The translations under genes and the position numbers were made by a program. 64,000 nucleotides of DNA from Clarkia xantiana subsp. parviflora (taxonomy: Eukaryota; Streptophyta; Magnoliopsida; Myrtales; Onagraceae), in the NCBI GenBank assembly GCA_036873135.1, contig JAPTYO010000027.1, positions 1,817,195 to 1,881,194 of the forward strand, read 5' to 3'. Below, piece after piece: positions 11,591 through 22,469 of this stretch; the stretch's first letter is position 1, and every line of letters starts with the position of its first letter. The notes beneath the pieces are model-generated. The model was not told where the DNA came from. It searched no databases and worked only from the letters and a program-made list of their open reading frames with translations.

Positions 11591-12100
11591 GCAAAAGGAC
11601 AATCGGAGGGACTTAATCTTGACCGTTGAAGACGAAACGATTTAATCATAATCGTTGAAATCATGGGGACGGTACGGAAGAGACAGCTGGATGGGCCTGA
11701 TCTGCACCGTTGAAGAGGAAACGACACGATCTTAATCGCCAAGATTATAGGTACGGAAGAGACGTGAGTGACGTCACAGCTGCTTTTTCAGAAAGTAACA
11801 GTCACGCCGGTTTCAACGTCATTTCCTTATCCCCAGGCATTTAATGCTACAGTAACCGAGGAGTCTCCTCGGATTTGGCAACTGCCCATGGGGTCTGGTG
11901 GGCCCAAGGTAATCATGAGTGAGAAACTCTGTCATATGACAACCACGCGCAAGGCAAAAGCCTCCGACTGAGATATCAAAAGGCCTGAAGATAAAAGCCT
12001 CCGACGGCGGTATCGGGAGGTATAGAGACAAAAGCCTTCGATAACGAGGTCAGAAGATCCGAAACTGGAAGACACGACGAACTAAAAGTCCCCCATGTCT
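11591..12100. other. Non-coding region between antisense promoter and 3' LTR
   Basis: No gene seen. It holds imperfect repeats: AACCGTTGAAGA-type motifs (about 11,610-11,745) and AAAAGCCTCCGAC-type motifs (about 11,955-12,035). It may contain upstream control sites of the antisense gene. Confidence 0.4.
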
Positions 12101-12110
12101 TGGGGGCAAA
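12101..12110 (+). other. Polypurine tract of the Ty3 element
   Basis: TGGGGGCAAA lies directly before the 3' LTR and would prime plus-strand DNA synthesis. Element B has GGGGGCAAG in the same place on its own strand. Confidence 0.8.
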
Positions 12111-12870
12111 TGATGGGTTCCGATGTAATCGTTAGCCCCGTTAACAGCCAATGGACGGCGAGTAGGTCCAGTGGGCCTCGTGAAAAGCCTGGAAGGCCCA
12201 AAGGCCCAGTATGAAGGGTCCCGACTTTAGTGGTCCCGATGTATGAAGCTGAATGCTCCCGACAAGAAGCCTCTGAGTAGGCCCCGATATGCCTTAGTAA
12301 AGGCTCCGATAATAAAGCCCCGCAGAGGCTGGACCTGTCCCGTAGAGACTGAAGGTCCTGGGTGGTGATCTAGAATGAGACAACTCTGGAGTCTCCGACA
12401 AGAGTCGGGAATTGGGATCAGAGGATAAGACCAAGAAACCCGCCTACTAGATAAAGTAGTGGGAGACGGTTAGAAATAAAGATAACTCCCCCGAGATACG
12501 CAGGGCGTGCCCGAGATACGCGGAGTATGGGTAAGATACGCGGAGCGTGGGGCGAGATATATGGAATCCCAACCGAGATATACGGAATCGTGGCGACATA
12601 CACGGAATCATGGGCACAACGGCCAAGCTTGGTCACAGGTAACTGGGCAACTCCTCCTCCTATATAAGGGAGGAAGTTACCACAGAAAACGAGACTGGCT
12701 AATACGCATTTAGAATCTTGCTGCCACTCCATTGATCGTATACTCATTTAAGCATCGGAGAGGGATTCTGGGTCACCACCTAGGTCATCCCCTTTTGCAG
12801 GATTACACGGAGCCCAGGAGTCCAGAGCATTCCGTCAAGGACGTAACGGAGCTTCGCCCGTGATCCAACA
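12111..12870 (+). repeat. 3' LTR of the Ty3 element
   Basis: 760 bp, TGATGG...AACA, about eight mismatches to the 5' LTR by eye. The target duplication CCTGC follows at 12,871-12,875. Confidence 0.95.
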
Positions 12871-12875
12871 CCTGC
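12871..12875. repeat. Target site duplication of the Ty3 element, right copy (CCTGC)
   Basis: Identical to 1,300-1,304. Together they prove a clean insertion. Confidence 0.95.
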
Positions 12876-13200
12876 CTATGCTGCTGATTTCCAGACTCGA
12901 TGCACCAAGGAGATGAACCAGTTTGGAGAGTATCTTATGGACCAGATATTCAGGATTGATCCTCAGTTTCCATTTGATGACCTGGGTGATTTTTGTCCTT
13001 ATGCCAGTGGTTATGTTGCTGTCCTTAGGGGACACGCTGCGGTTGCTGAGAATGTAGGTGATGCCCCTGTGCAGGAGGATACTACGCCTATTGATGTTAT
13101 TGATTCAGGTTCCTCTTCATCTTCTTCGAGTTTCATTAGTGGTTCTTATTCTGAGCATCAAGACCGTGAGGACTCCCCAGTGGCGTCCGGTATTATTTGA
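12876..13200 (+). pseudogene. Antisense ORF of element A, 3' part
   Basis: Continues the reading frame left at 1,304. With one copy of the CCTGC duplication removed, codons run on without a stop to a TGA at 13,198. The C-terminal domain has the FGEYL...RIDPQFPFDDLGDF pattern, which matches the C-terminal domain in element B (YFRRVYSLAPDFPFQSAGPY). It ends in a Ser-rich, acidic tail. This is the end of the gene broken by the Ty3 element. Confidence 0.8.
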
Positions 13201-13614
13201 CATCCCTATCCTTGTACATATTTCTTTGCTTTTCCTCCTCTTGTTGGGTTGAGTGGTGTCTCATCGTGTTGGGTTGAGTATATTTTGAAGGTCTCATACT
13301 TAGGCACTTTATGGAGTTGCTACTAGACTTGGTTGTGTTTGCTTTCTTTATGATGCTTGCCTTAGCTTGTGGCGTGAATGGTAGGATAACTTGTTACTTG
13401 ACTGTGATAGCCTTTTGTGGTTGTTTGTGTGGTTCCTTCTTTGCATGCTCCTTTCTTGTGTTTGCATTATTTGCTTGATGTCTCTTTAGCTTTCCCTTCT
13501 GTCATGATACCTATAATGTCATCATGAACAAACTTGCGTGTTTCTCGTATCATGTATCCTTGCTTTAAAAAGTAAGGTTTTTCAAGGTACTTTGTTGGAG
13601 TCATTTTAAAAAAA
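13201..13614. other. 3' flank of the element A antisense gene
   Basis: T-rich, with no open frame that looks real. Probably the 3' UTR of the antisense gene; no clear poly(A) signal can be fixed by eye. Confidence 0.4.
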
Positions 13615-14205
13615 TTTACGAGATAGGCTCTCGGAGGGCACAAAATGTGTTCGCGAGATAGGCTCTCGGAAAGCGCGGAATTAGTTCGCGAGATAGGCTC
13701 TCGGAGGGCACGGAATATTTCACGAGATAGGCTCTCGGAGGGCACGGGATATGTTCCCGAGATAGGCTCTCGGAAGGCGCGGAATTAGTTCGCGAGATAG
13801 GCTCTCAGAGGGCACGGAATATGTTCGCGAGATAGGCTCTCGGAAGGCATGTAATTAGTTCGCGAGATAGGCTCTCGGAGGGCACAGAATTTTTCACGAG
13901 ATAGGCTCTCGGAAGGCACAAAATTAGTTCGCGAGATAGGCTCTCGGAGGGCACAGAATTTTTCACGAGATAGGCTCTCGGAGGGCGCGGAATTTTCACG
14001 AGATAGGCTCTCAGAAGGCACGAAATTAGTTCGCGAGATAGGCTCTCGGAGGGCACATAATTTTTCTCGAGATAGGCTCTCGGAGGGCGCGGAAATTTTC
14101 ACGAGATAGGCTCTCGGAGGGCACGGAATTTTTCACGAGATAGGCTCTCGGAGGGCACAAAATTTTTCACGAGATAGGCTCTCAGAGGGCACGGGAAGTG
14201 TCATG
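13615..14205. repeat. Tandem array of about 17 short hairpin units, element A
   Basis: Units of about 28-36 bp share CGAGATAGGCTCTCGGAGGGCAC. CGAGA and TCTCG are complementary and frame a five-base loop, so each unit can fold into a small hairpin. The variable part is a short A/T-rich spacer (GGAATTAGTTCG or GAATTTTTCA). Long false frames on both strands come from the repeat. The array sits between gag' and the antisense gene, as in element B. Confidence 0.9.
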
Positions 14206-14423
14206 CACTTGGTTGTCATATCTAAGTAAGGAGTTTGTGGAAATATTGTTATCTCATACTTAGAAAATATTTTGTTAAACATCTACTTCATTGAAAGCAT
14301 TCAGGCCTTATACACATGAGGGGTGTCATTGGTGGTCCCAGACATCCTTTTAAAGAAACAAAATATAGTCGAAGAGTTAGAGAAACTTCGTGAGTTTTCC
14401 GCCTCAAGAGTTGTTTTTAGAAA
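14206..14423. other. Spacer between hairpin array and gag', element A
   Basis: No coding signal or repeat recognised. Confidence 0.35.
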
Positions 14424-15060
14424 CTAAACAGTTAAACATGCATTATATAGAAGATAAAACCAAGGATATGTTGTTTTGCTGATGCGATTTCCTTTAGTGG
14501 ATCGCACTGGTGCTATGTACTCCTTTAGTTCTCCCTTGTAGATCATCACTTCAATCTCCACTTTCAATACCATGCAATCATTTGTCTTGTGCCCCCACGT
14601 ACCATGGTAGTCACACCATCCCCTTGTGTCTTTTCCAAGGAAGGCCTTGCCTTCCTCCTTGCATTCTGGCAGCTCCTTGCTCAGGTGTTTCTTAAAAAGC
14701 TCTTCGACTTGCACCTTAAGGGGTGTGAAATTGAAATTTACCTCCACCCCCCCCCCCCTTCCTTGTTTGTGAGCTTCCTCTTCCTCTTTGAATTCTTCAT
14801 CATGCTGCCTCCTTTCTTCCTCGAATGCCTTGTCCAACTTTTCTTTAAATTCGCACATCGTTCTTGTCATCACCACCTCATAGTGACCTCCGAAGGCCTC
14901 AAAGGAGGTTGGATGCATGTTTCGAAGGAATGCTCTTACAGCTTCCTCTCTTGTTGCCTCCATGTTGGCCCCGTATTCCACGAACCTTTCGAAGTATTGC
15001 AATGGACTCTCCTGGCATTTGCTTTACGTCATCCATGTGCCTGAAGCCTCTTTCAATTGC
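14424..15060 (-). pseudogene. Second gag-like module (gag') of element A
   Basis: Reads YFERFVEYGA...AFLRNMHP, then a Glu-rich helical stretch, VQVEELFKKHL, AFLGKD and a WCDYHGTWGHKTNDC knuckle (C-x2-H-x4-H-x4-C), then MIYKGELKEYI. The same order is in element B at 45,434-46,010. It looks like a second, diverged gag: a capsid-type segment followed by a knuckle like that of the main gag. It lies where reverse transcriptase follows protease in the Ty3 element. The open stretch is 14,424-15,002; the upstream link to protease is broken by stops. A run of 12 C at 14,747-14,758 lies in the Gly-rich part. Confidence 0.75.
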
Positions 15061-17901
15061 TCTTTTTACTCTCCTTCCATTTTCATTATCTGGCTGTCAG
15101 GGTATGCTTGTTACCCTTACAACCTTTCCGCCTTCTGTTCTCTTGGCCAAATTTCCAATTATCTGCTTGCTTAGGCGGAGTGTGACTCCTGCCCTTTGCT
15201 TTCCTTGCCTTAGCTGTTTTCTATCCCCTTTTTTAGAGTTCTTACTCTGTCTGCCCCATGTCATCACCATTGCCACTATGTCGGACTGGTGTGATCTACG
15301 CCACATGGAATTAACGTAACACTGCCTTGTGGTGCTTTGATCACCCAGGACTTCTCCTACTCCACTCTCAGTGATATATTTCAGTTTCTAATGCACTGTT
15401 GAGGGCACAATCTCGTATGGGTTTATTGTGGTTCTTCCTAGGATCCCGTTGTAGGCTCCTAAGTTTTCCACTACCAAAAAGTTCACATTTATCTTCAGCT
15501 GTGTCCATCATTGCCCTAGTGTCACTGGTAGAGTTATCATGCCTAGAGGGTAACTTGTCACTACTGAGAATCCGACTAGAGAAAGGTTCACCGGCTTGAT
15601 ATATGTCTTGGATTTTCCTATCTCTTCAAGCACGCGCATTTGTAGTATATCTGCCGAACTTCCTCCATCAACAAGTATTCTTTTCACATCAAAGTTGTCA
15701 ATGTCCATTGTTATCACTAGGGCATCGTCATGCGGGAAGACGATATGGCTTTTATCCTTCTCAGAAAATTCAATTACCATTTCATTTTCCTCCCTTGGTC
15801 TCTTTCTCCACTTTGTTGTTACATCTATCCTGGAGGTATACACCTCTCTTGCATTTGCAGTTGATCCACCTGCCGCGATTCCACCATGTATCATATTGAT
15901 CGTTCCCCTTTTGGTAGGCAAGGGATTGTAATCAACCTTCTCCTTTCCTTTGTCCTTTTGCACGGGCCTTGCAGGTGTACTGCTGCCCCCGTGATCTACA
16001 AATTGCTTCAATTCTCTCCTTTGCAGTGCATTGTTTATACTTAACATTAAACTGAAGCATTCATTTGTATCATGGCCATGTGCTTCATGGTTGTCGCACC
16101 ATTTTTCTTTTTCGTTTCCTACCATTGGGGCTCTCCATCTTCCTGGGGGTGTCCATATCTTCAAGTTCCTCATTTCTCTTAATACGACTGCCGGGTTCGC
16201 ATTCAATGGTATGAACTTGATGACATTGATATCCTTTGCTCTCAGCTGCTCACATGTATGGTTTCTTGGTTGGGGCGGACGCCGGTCTTGTTGTCTAATT
16301 GGCTGGGGGACCTGAGGTGGTTTTCCTTTGTTTGGTTTTGTGTTCTCTTCCTTAGTGGCCTGAATATTTACTCTCTTGCTTATTCTATGCTTTTCCAGAT
16401 CAATGTGGGTTTTCACCCTCGCCGCAAGCTTCTCCAGTGTGCTTGCGGGTTTTTTAGCCATTTTTTCTGTCAACTTTGAGCCAAAGCGTCCAAGGTTTCT
16501 TATGAAAGCCCTTATGATCTCACCTTCAGTTATGTCCCCTTGTATATCAGCTAGGTTCTGATTGAACCTGGTGTAATATTTTGCTAGCGTCTCCTCGTGC
16601 TCTTGTTTCACATCGTCAAGCGAACTTGTTCCCTTGAGTAACTTCCTTTCTCCCAAGTACCTTTGGAGGAACTTAGCTTTCAGTTGTGCCCATGAATGGA
16701 TGCTCTTATTTGGTAGGCTGAATAACCAGTGCGATGCTACCCCTGACAATGTATTTGGGAACAATAGTGCCTTATAGCGATCATCAGTTGTCCTACCCAA
16801 AAGGGAGGCCTCGTGTTGTTGGATGTGCTCCAAGGGGTCACTCTTGCCATTATACTTTTCTATCTTTATCATGTACAACGCGTAAGGCACTTTGTTGTTC
16901 TCCAACTCCCTTGTAAAAGGGTGACTTGTGCTATCACTCAGCCAGTGCAATCCATTCGTCTTAGATTCATTCATCTTCTTCACAATCATTGCCTCTATGT
17001 CTTCCTGAGTTAGCATCACTGGTGATGGGCTATAATTTCTTTAAGGTCCGTCATAGCTTATCACCGGGCTTGCAGGGATTCCGTGTCCATGATGATAAGG
17101 ACTGTATGTGTAACGTGGATATCCTTGTGGGGGTGGATGCTAGAATTCCTGTATCCTTGGTTGCTGAGGCTGTGAATTATCCCTCAACGGAGTGTATGTC
17201 CATGCCCCTTGCGGTGCTTGGGGTTGCATTGGAGGGACGAACTGTTGTCTATCCCTTGGGCATGGTACTTGCTCGTTTCTGCCTTGACTTTCACGCTACC
17301 CTGTTGGTGGGCGCGTGTGTTGTTCATCTTCTGGGAACTGCTCTGCCTGCTGGTACTACTCTTCTTGTGGGTATTGATTCGCCTGCGGGTGTTGCTCCGC
17401 TTGCGTATACTGCCTCTCCTGCCTACTTCTCACATCCTCTCTATAAGCCAAAAGCTCATATATTGCATTCATGAACCCTGGAGTCACTGTTTGTGCTCCC
17501 TGTGAATGCATAGGCCTCGTGTTGGTGGTATGAGCCCGGTTGTTGTTTCCTTGTGCTAGCATTCCATACGGATACTCCTGAGGATATGTTTCATAGTGGT
17601 ATACCTGTGGGGGTGCCGTATATTGGTATCCTTAATACGGTACTCCCTGTCGCGTACCATGCTCCTGTGGTCGCCGACTCATAAGAGTCGAAGCAGTGGA
17701 GGACTCAGCCCCAGCTGGGCGTGACGGTCCTCCTTGATTGTTTGCCTATGGAGCTTGTGGGGTTGTTGGACGTGCAAGAGGTGCAGGTTGCCCCTGAGGA
17801 GTAGGTTGTCTTGCCGGGGGTACGGGCTGTCTTCTTTGATTGTTTGGCTGCCTTTTGTCCCCCGGTGGACGGTCGTCCCTAGATGGCAGGTTGTTCGTCA
17901 T
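15061..17901 (-). pseudogene. Gag and aspartic protease of element A
   Basis: On the minus strand the likely start is the ATG at 17,901-17,899, about 50 bases after the LTR. A Pro/Gln-rich N-terminus with in-frame stops leads into the long open frame 17,019-15,508. This has capsid-like ASHWLFSLPNKSI and YYTRFNQNLADI, a WCDNHEAHGHDTNEC knuckle, then protease with FDVKRILVDGGSSADIL. The frame is lost at 15,508, but YNGILGRTTINPYEIV is still readable below it (about 15,400-15,430), so protease continues to about 15,330. No RT, RNase H or integrase follows. The element depends on another for its movement. Confidence 0.85.
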
Positions 17902-17934
17902 AGATCTTGTGATAGCCAGGCTTTTTATTCAAAT

Positions 17935-17952
17935 CCCACAGACGGCGCCAAG
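17935..17952 (-). other. Primer binding site of element A
   Basis: On the minus strand CTTGGCGCCGTCTGTGGGAT lies right inside the LTR. It shares its first 13 bases after the C with the Ty3 element. Confidence 0.8.
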
Positions 17953-18766
17953 TGTTAAGTCGTGTTCCTCGGGTCAACGAGTCACCAATCCGAGTGCCAC
18001 TTCTCACGGGTAAAATCTTCGATCTGATACTCCGTCTGCTCAGATAATGTGATCTGTGTCCTTCACTTGTCTCGGTCTTCCTTTCCTTGCCAACCTGCAA
18101 AGGCGCAATAACCAAGCACGGAGGAGGGGGTGCCTGGTTGAGCCCTCTCTGATGCCTAAATGAGTCCGAGATTCTAGAGAGATAAAGTAGAGAGAAGGCA
18201 GAGCTAAACTAGTAACCAAGTAACCTTGAACCAAATGAATTGAAATTGAGCAGTATATATTGACTTCGGGGGCTAAAGGTGGCCTAATGACACAGTTAAC
18301 CCCTAAATGTACTCAATTAACACATAATGATAGAATTAAACCCTTAACAGCACAGAGAGGTGGGTGAAAATGTCTAAGTGGCAGATGGGGAAAATGAGGT
18401 CGGGTCGTCACGAGAGACGGTTTTGGTGGCAAGGTTCGGGACGTCGATTACACCCCTGAGAGGGGGGTATGACGTCCGGGAAGGGTCCCGAGACCTTCAG
18501 GGTCGGGCTAAAAATCTGACCCCCTAAGGCTTGGGATTGGTCCAGGCTAGACCAATCCCTCCTAGGAGAGATTGGGCCGGCTTGTCAGATCTCTCCTAGG
18601 AGAGATTAGGCCAGCGGAGGGTCCGGGCGAGTATTTTCGCTTGTCTGGGCCGTTCGCGTTGTGGGTCAAGTTCTCGGGTCCAAGCTTTGAATTATAATCG
18701 TAAGTGGGGTGATCAAAATAAGACAATCCAAATGGAGACGGGTTTAAATTGGGAGTATATCCATCA
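17953..18766 (-). repeat. 5' LTR of element A
   Basis: 814 bp, reading TGATGGATATACTCCC...AACA on the minus strand. The end is set by the primer site on one side and by copia integrase on the other. It has a duplicated CTCCTAGGAGAGATT motif (about 18,560-18,605). Direct proof of the LTR needs the second copy outside the window. Confidence 0.8.
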
Positions 18767-19183
18767 TGTACACTCCTTGGCATGGTTAGAAACATGATGT
18801 CGCAGGCTCAATTACCTATCTCCTATTGGAGTGGTGCGTTGTTGACTGCCACTCATGTAATAAACCTTGTCCCAGCCAAAGCGGTAGATACAACGCCATA
18901 TGAGTTGTGGTATGGAAGAGAATTAGATCTCACGAGATTGCGACCTTGGGGTTGCACTGCCTATACACATACGACTGACAGCCGTTTTGGCAAGTTAGGA
19001 CCCAGAGGACTAAAGAGTATCTTTATATGGTACTCAGAGAACTCTAAAGGTGACATATTTGTGTCAGCTCAAGAAAATGGTGGCGTGGTCGAACTTGAAT
19101 CCAGAGATGTAACTTTCCTTGAGGACGAATTCCCAACGCTTGGCGAAATTAAAACATATGAGATATTGACTGAACTAGAGTAG
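18767..19183 (+). pseudogene. Copia 1 integrase, C-terminal part of the core
   Basis: Begins abruptly at the element A LTR. The frame from 18,767 reads a typical copia integrase stretch: MVRNMMSQAQLPISYW, TAIHVIN-like, then TTPYELWYGRE and a LRPWGCTAY motif. It ends at a TAG near 19,182. The gag, protease and the first part of integrase are left of the window. Confidence 0.85.
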
Positions 19184-21280
19184 GATAGCATTGATGATCA
19201 GGTCCACCTTACTTCGAGTGGGAGATGTGAACCAGCAACGCAGGTAATTGACATGGTTAATGATAATGGAAACATTTTCATTATAAACCCAGTGGGAGGA
19301 TTAAACCCTACCACACAAATCACTGTTGCCGCAGAGACGAATCAAGTTGAACCTGATAATCATGTAGCTGGACCGACACCACAACCACTAACACTACCAA
19401 TTGTTCCCAGTGGGAGAACTCTGACCAACTTGGTTCCAGGTCCTAGTGATCAAGGAATTCATCTCTGAGATAGGATCCCGAGACCAAGAGGCCGTCCGAG
19501 AAAGGTTGTAGGTCAAGGTTCTAACAATGCTCTTATTCCCAGTGGGAGTGATACTCCGAAGGGTAGCATTGTCCCGAGTGGGAGTAGCGTTCAAAATCAA
19601 GATGGGGGGAACGAGCCTATACGTAGTCAAAGGCATCAAACTTCTCCTAGGAAGTATCCCATCGAGAGAGGAGAAATCTTCACTCTTAACATCTGTTAAC
19701 AAACCAGTAACGGTTCAACAAGCGTTGGAAGGACCTCAAGCAAAGGAATGAAGGAATGCAATGGAGGAAGAGATTTCATCAATGAAAGCCAATTCGGTAT
19801 GGTCTTTGGTTGATTTACCTGCTAACCACAGAGCCATAGGAGCAAAGTGGGTTCTCAAACTGAATCTCACTGCTGATGGAAAAGTCAAGTGATACAAAGC
19901 CCGACTTGTTGCGAAAGGATATACCTATCTTCACGGAGTGGACTTTGACGAAACATACTCACCAACTGTGCGTTACACCAGGGTACGGGCCATTCTGGCC
20001 TTGGTTGCAAGTCTCGATCTCGAGCTGCACCAAACGGATGTTAAGACCGCATTCCTCCACGGAAACCTGGAAGAAGAGATCTACATGGAGCAAACAGAAG
20101 GTTTCATTACTCCTGGCAACGAACGTAAAGTTTGTAAACTCCAAAGGTCCATCTACGGTCTTAAACAGTCGTCTGGGCAATGGTACCGCAGATTCCACGA
20201 GGAAATCGTAGGAAACGGATTTGTGAATCTTCACGAGGATCTGTGCGTGTATTACAAGACCTCCGGGTCTAAGTATGTCATTTTAACTTTATACATGGAC
20301 TGCATACTCATTGCCGCAAACGACATGAGTTTTATGAACAAGTCAAAGTCCTGGTTGGCATCTGTATTTGAGATGAAGGACATGGGAGAGGCCACGTACA
20401 TCTTAGGCATTAAAATTACTAGAGATCGGGCAACCCGGAAATTGTGTCTGTCTCAAGAAGCTTATATCAACAAACTGTTGAAAAGATTTAGATTACAGGA
20501 TGCCAAACCCGTGGATACGCCGGTGGTGTTTGGGTGCGCACTGTCAAAACGTGACGGCCCCAAGAACCTGGCAGAGCGTGAACATATGAAGGGTGCAGAG
20601 TATTTAAGCATGGTCGGTAGTTTGATGTACGCCATGCAATGCACCCATCCAGATATCTGTTATGCCGTAGCCCAAGTAGCTCGTTTCTAATCAGATCCTG
20701 GCTATCAACATTTAAAGGGTGTAAAACGAATAATTCGTTATCTGAAAGGTACTGCCGACTACGCACTGTGCTATGAGGGTAAAAGGTTAGAATTGATCGG
20801 TTACAGTGACGCCGACCATGGTGGCGATCCGGATGATCGTAAGTCCACTACAGGGGGAGTGTTCCTCCTTGCTAATGTTGTCATTTCATGGACGAGCAAA
20901 CCTGTGTCGCGCTGTCCACAATGGAATCAGAATTCGAAGCTCTCTCTAAGAATGCACAAGAAGCGGTCTGGCTCAAAAGGCTTCTAACTGCATTGCTTGG
21001 TGGTGATGTCGAGAATAAACATGTGAAGGTCTTCTCTGACAGTCAAGCAGCCATTGCGGCAGGTAAGAGTCAGAAGTACCATAGTAAGACCAAACACATT
21101 GATGTGAAATATTTCTAGGCTAAATCTATGGTTGAAGACAATACAATCACTATGGAATACTTGTCCACTGATAATATGATAGCGGACCCATTAACTAAAC
21201 CACTACGCAGGTACATATTCGAAAAGCGTGTAAAACTGCTTGGATTGCGTAGGTCTAGAAATGGAATGTATCTGTGATAG
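19184..21280 (+). pseudogene. Copia 1 linker, reverse transcriptase and RNase H
   Basis: A linker with repeated 'PSG' motifs and RGRPRK (to about 19,700) is followed by RT: KWVLKLNL, KARLVAKGY, DETYSPTVR, LHQTDVKTAFLHG, SIYGLKQSS, then the catalytic site. The site reads LYMDCILI: the second catalytic Asp is Cys, which should kill activity. RT continues to a TAA near 20,688, then RNase H follows (GYSDADHGGDPDDRKSTTGG). A deletion near 20,895 (the KKQ codons present in copies 2 and 3) shifts the frame before ESEFEALSKNAQEAVWLKRL and HSKTKHIDVKYF. The polyprotein ends around 21,276. Confidence 0.9.
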
Positions 21281-22469
21281 CATTTTGATATTAGAAAGTT
21301 ACATTTTGTAAGCGAAACAATTGCAACTGAGTTTATGATCAATCGACGTCATAATATTTTGATTACATCAGATTTATGGTCTATAAACTAAGTCGTAGGA
21401 GGACGCAATCCTCTGGCAAACTATGTCAAATGTGCGCCTTACCTAGTCACGCAAATACAGTCGTCTTGCGGTGGAAGGAGGCCTCCATCAAAAAAGACTG
21501 GCTAAGAATCAGGGGGATAAACCTGATTAAGCAAGACGATTATCTGGTTTCGAAGTAACTCGACGTGATCTTCGTTTTGCAAATCGTCGTGATGAACTTC
21601 GTTTGTCATTTAACCAAATTCTGGGCCAGATGAGAATCTGTGATAGCATGATTGACATATCCCTTCCTGTCAACCCAAAAGGTTCAGGTATGCTATCAAC
21701 GCGTGCTTCATACTACGTGTGCCACGTTCGACCATGGGGTCACAGCTCGGTTGTGCTAGGAAAGAATCCTCGTGATTCTGGCGTGCGCGAACTTCTTCAC
21801 CTCGAGCGTGTGATTGATCTTAGGAGCCTTATGAAGAGGCACCTAAAGTACCCTCAAAGACCCAGAACTCATATCTAAGGTCAGGCTCAATGCTCGCTTC
21901 CCGGCGTACGAATAGGCACCTAAAGTATCCTCACGGACCCAGAACTCATATCGAAGGTCAGGTTCAATGCTCGCTTCCCGGCGTACTAGCGTAGTGCTGA
22001 ACAAAAAGACCTAGTGACCACGTCTTTGGAAACCGGTTGGGTCTGACTAAGGATATGAGCAATGGGGATGGTCAAGTTCACATGTAATTCACCGACTCTC
22101 GTATTCACTAGGTGGCCACCAACCGGATATTAGTTGAAGGTTGTGAATACTTGTACGGATGCCTTGGAGAAGTGTTCCTACGTGGAAACTAGGAAAATGG
22201 AAAATTAACAGTTGACCTAGAATACAGCGCGGTACAATATATAAATGTTGTTTATAACGAGTAGATTGGAGAAAAGGGAATTAACGTTCCGCGGGTGCTA
22301 CAATACTCCTAACAGATGAGTAGCATGATGCCCGTCGTATCCGCCGGTCGCACGGAAAACCTCGTATGAACTATTCGGAAGCAAGGAGCAGATCAAAGGA
22401 GAGAAATGTTGATGAAGATTTGGACGACAATACATTAACAGGCACCCTCCCATTCCGGCGAGTGGGAGC
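21281..22469 (+). other. Post-pol tail of copia 1
   Basis: The same 1.1-1.3 kb tail follows pol in copia 2 and copia 3, and in reverse in copia 4. It starts with AAACTAAGTCGTAGGAGGACGC-like sequence near 21,385. Open frames (for example 21,603-21,878) are present in three copies but in a different length each time, so I think it is mostly non-coding. A block of about 77 bp is duplicated in tandem at 21,837-21,987. The tail ends at the polypurine tract GAGTGGGAGC. Confidence 0.6.

Larger units (their letters stand above)
1305..12870 (+). mobile_element. Ty3 (gypsy) Tat-type LTR retrotransposon, nearly complete, defective
   Basis: An 11.6-kb element with two 760-bp LTRs starting TGATGG and ending AACA, flanked by CCTGC. 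The order is LTR, primer binding site, gag, protease, reverse transcriptase, RNase H, a second RNase H-like domain, integrase, tandem repeats, an antisense gene, polypurine tract, LTR. The second RNase H and the antisense gene point to the Tat lineage. By eye the LTRs differ at about eight positions (about 1%), so the insertion is recent. Several stop codons and frameshifts in gag-pol make it unlikely to move by itself. It sits inside element A. Confidence 0.95.
1..18766 (-). mobile_element. Element A: gag-only Tat-like LTR element, partial, with nested Ty3 element
   Basis: Minus-strand element whose 5' LTR is at 17,953-18,766. Its 3' LTR is beyond base 1. Without the Ty3 insertion about 7.2 kb is visible. 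The order on its own strand is LTR, primer site, gag, protease, gag', hairpin array, then an antisense gene. It is inserted in the integrase region of copia 1. It fits the class of non-autonomous elements with only gag-type coding, here with extra parts. Confidence 0.85.

Noticed and set aside
13467..14102. Repetitive open frames (LSRE.. repeats) on the minus strand
   Set aside because: They come from the hairpin array, whose unit lengths happen to keep the frame open.
13615..14205. Regular short repeats resembling a CRISPR array
   Set aside because: Spacers are near-identical to each other, the setting is a plant LTR element and there are no cas genes. It is a tandem array.
14510..17505. 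Many plus-strand open frames with long hydrophobic stretches
   Set aside because: They are shadows of gag and protease on the minus strand of element A.
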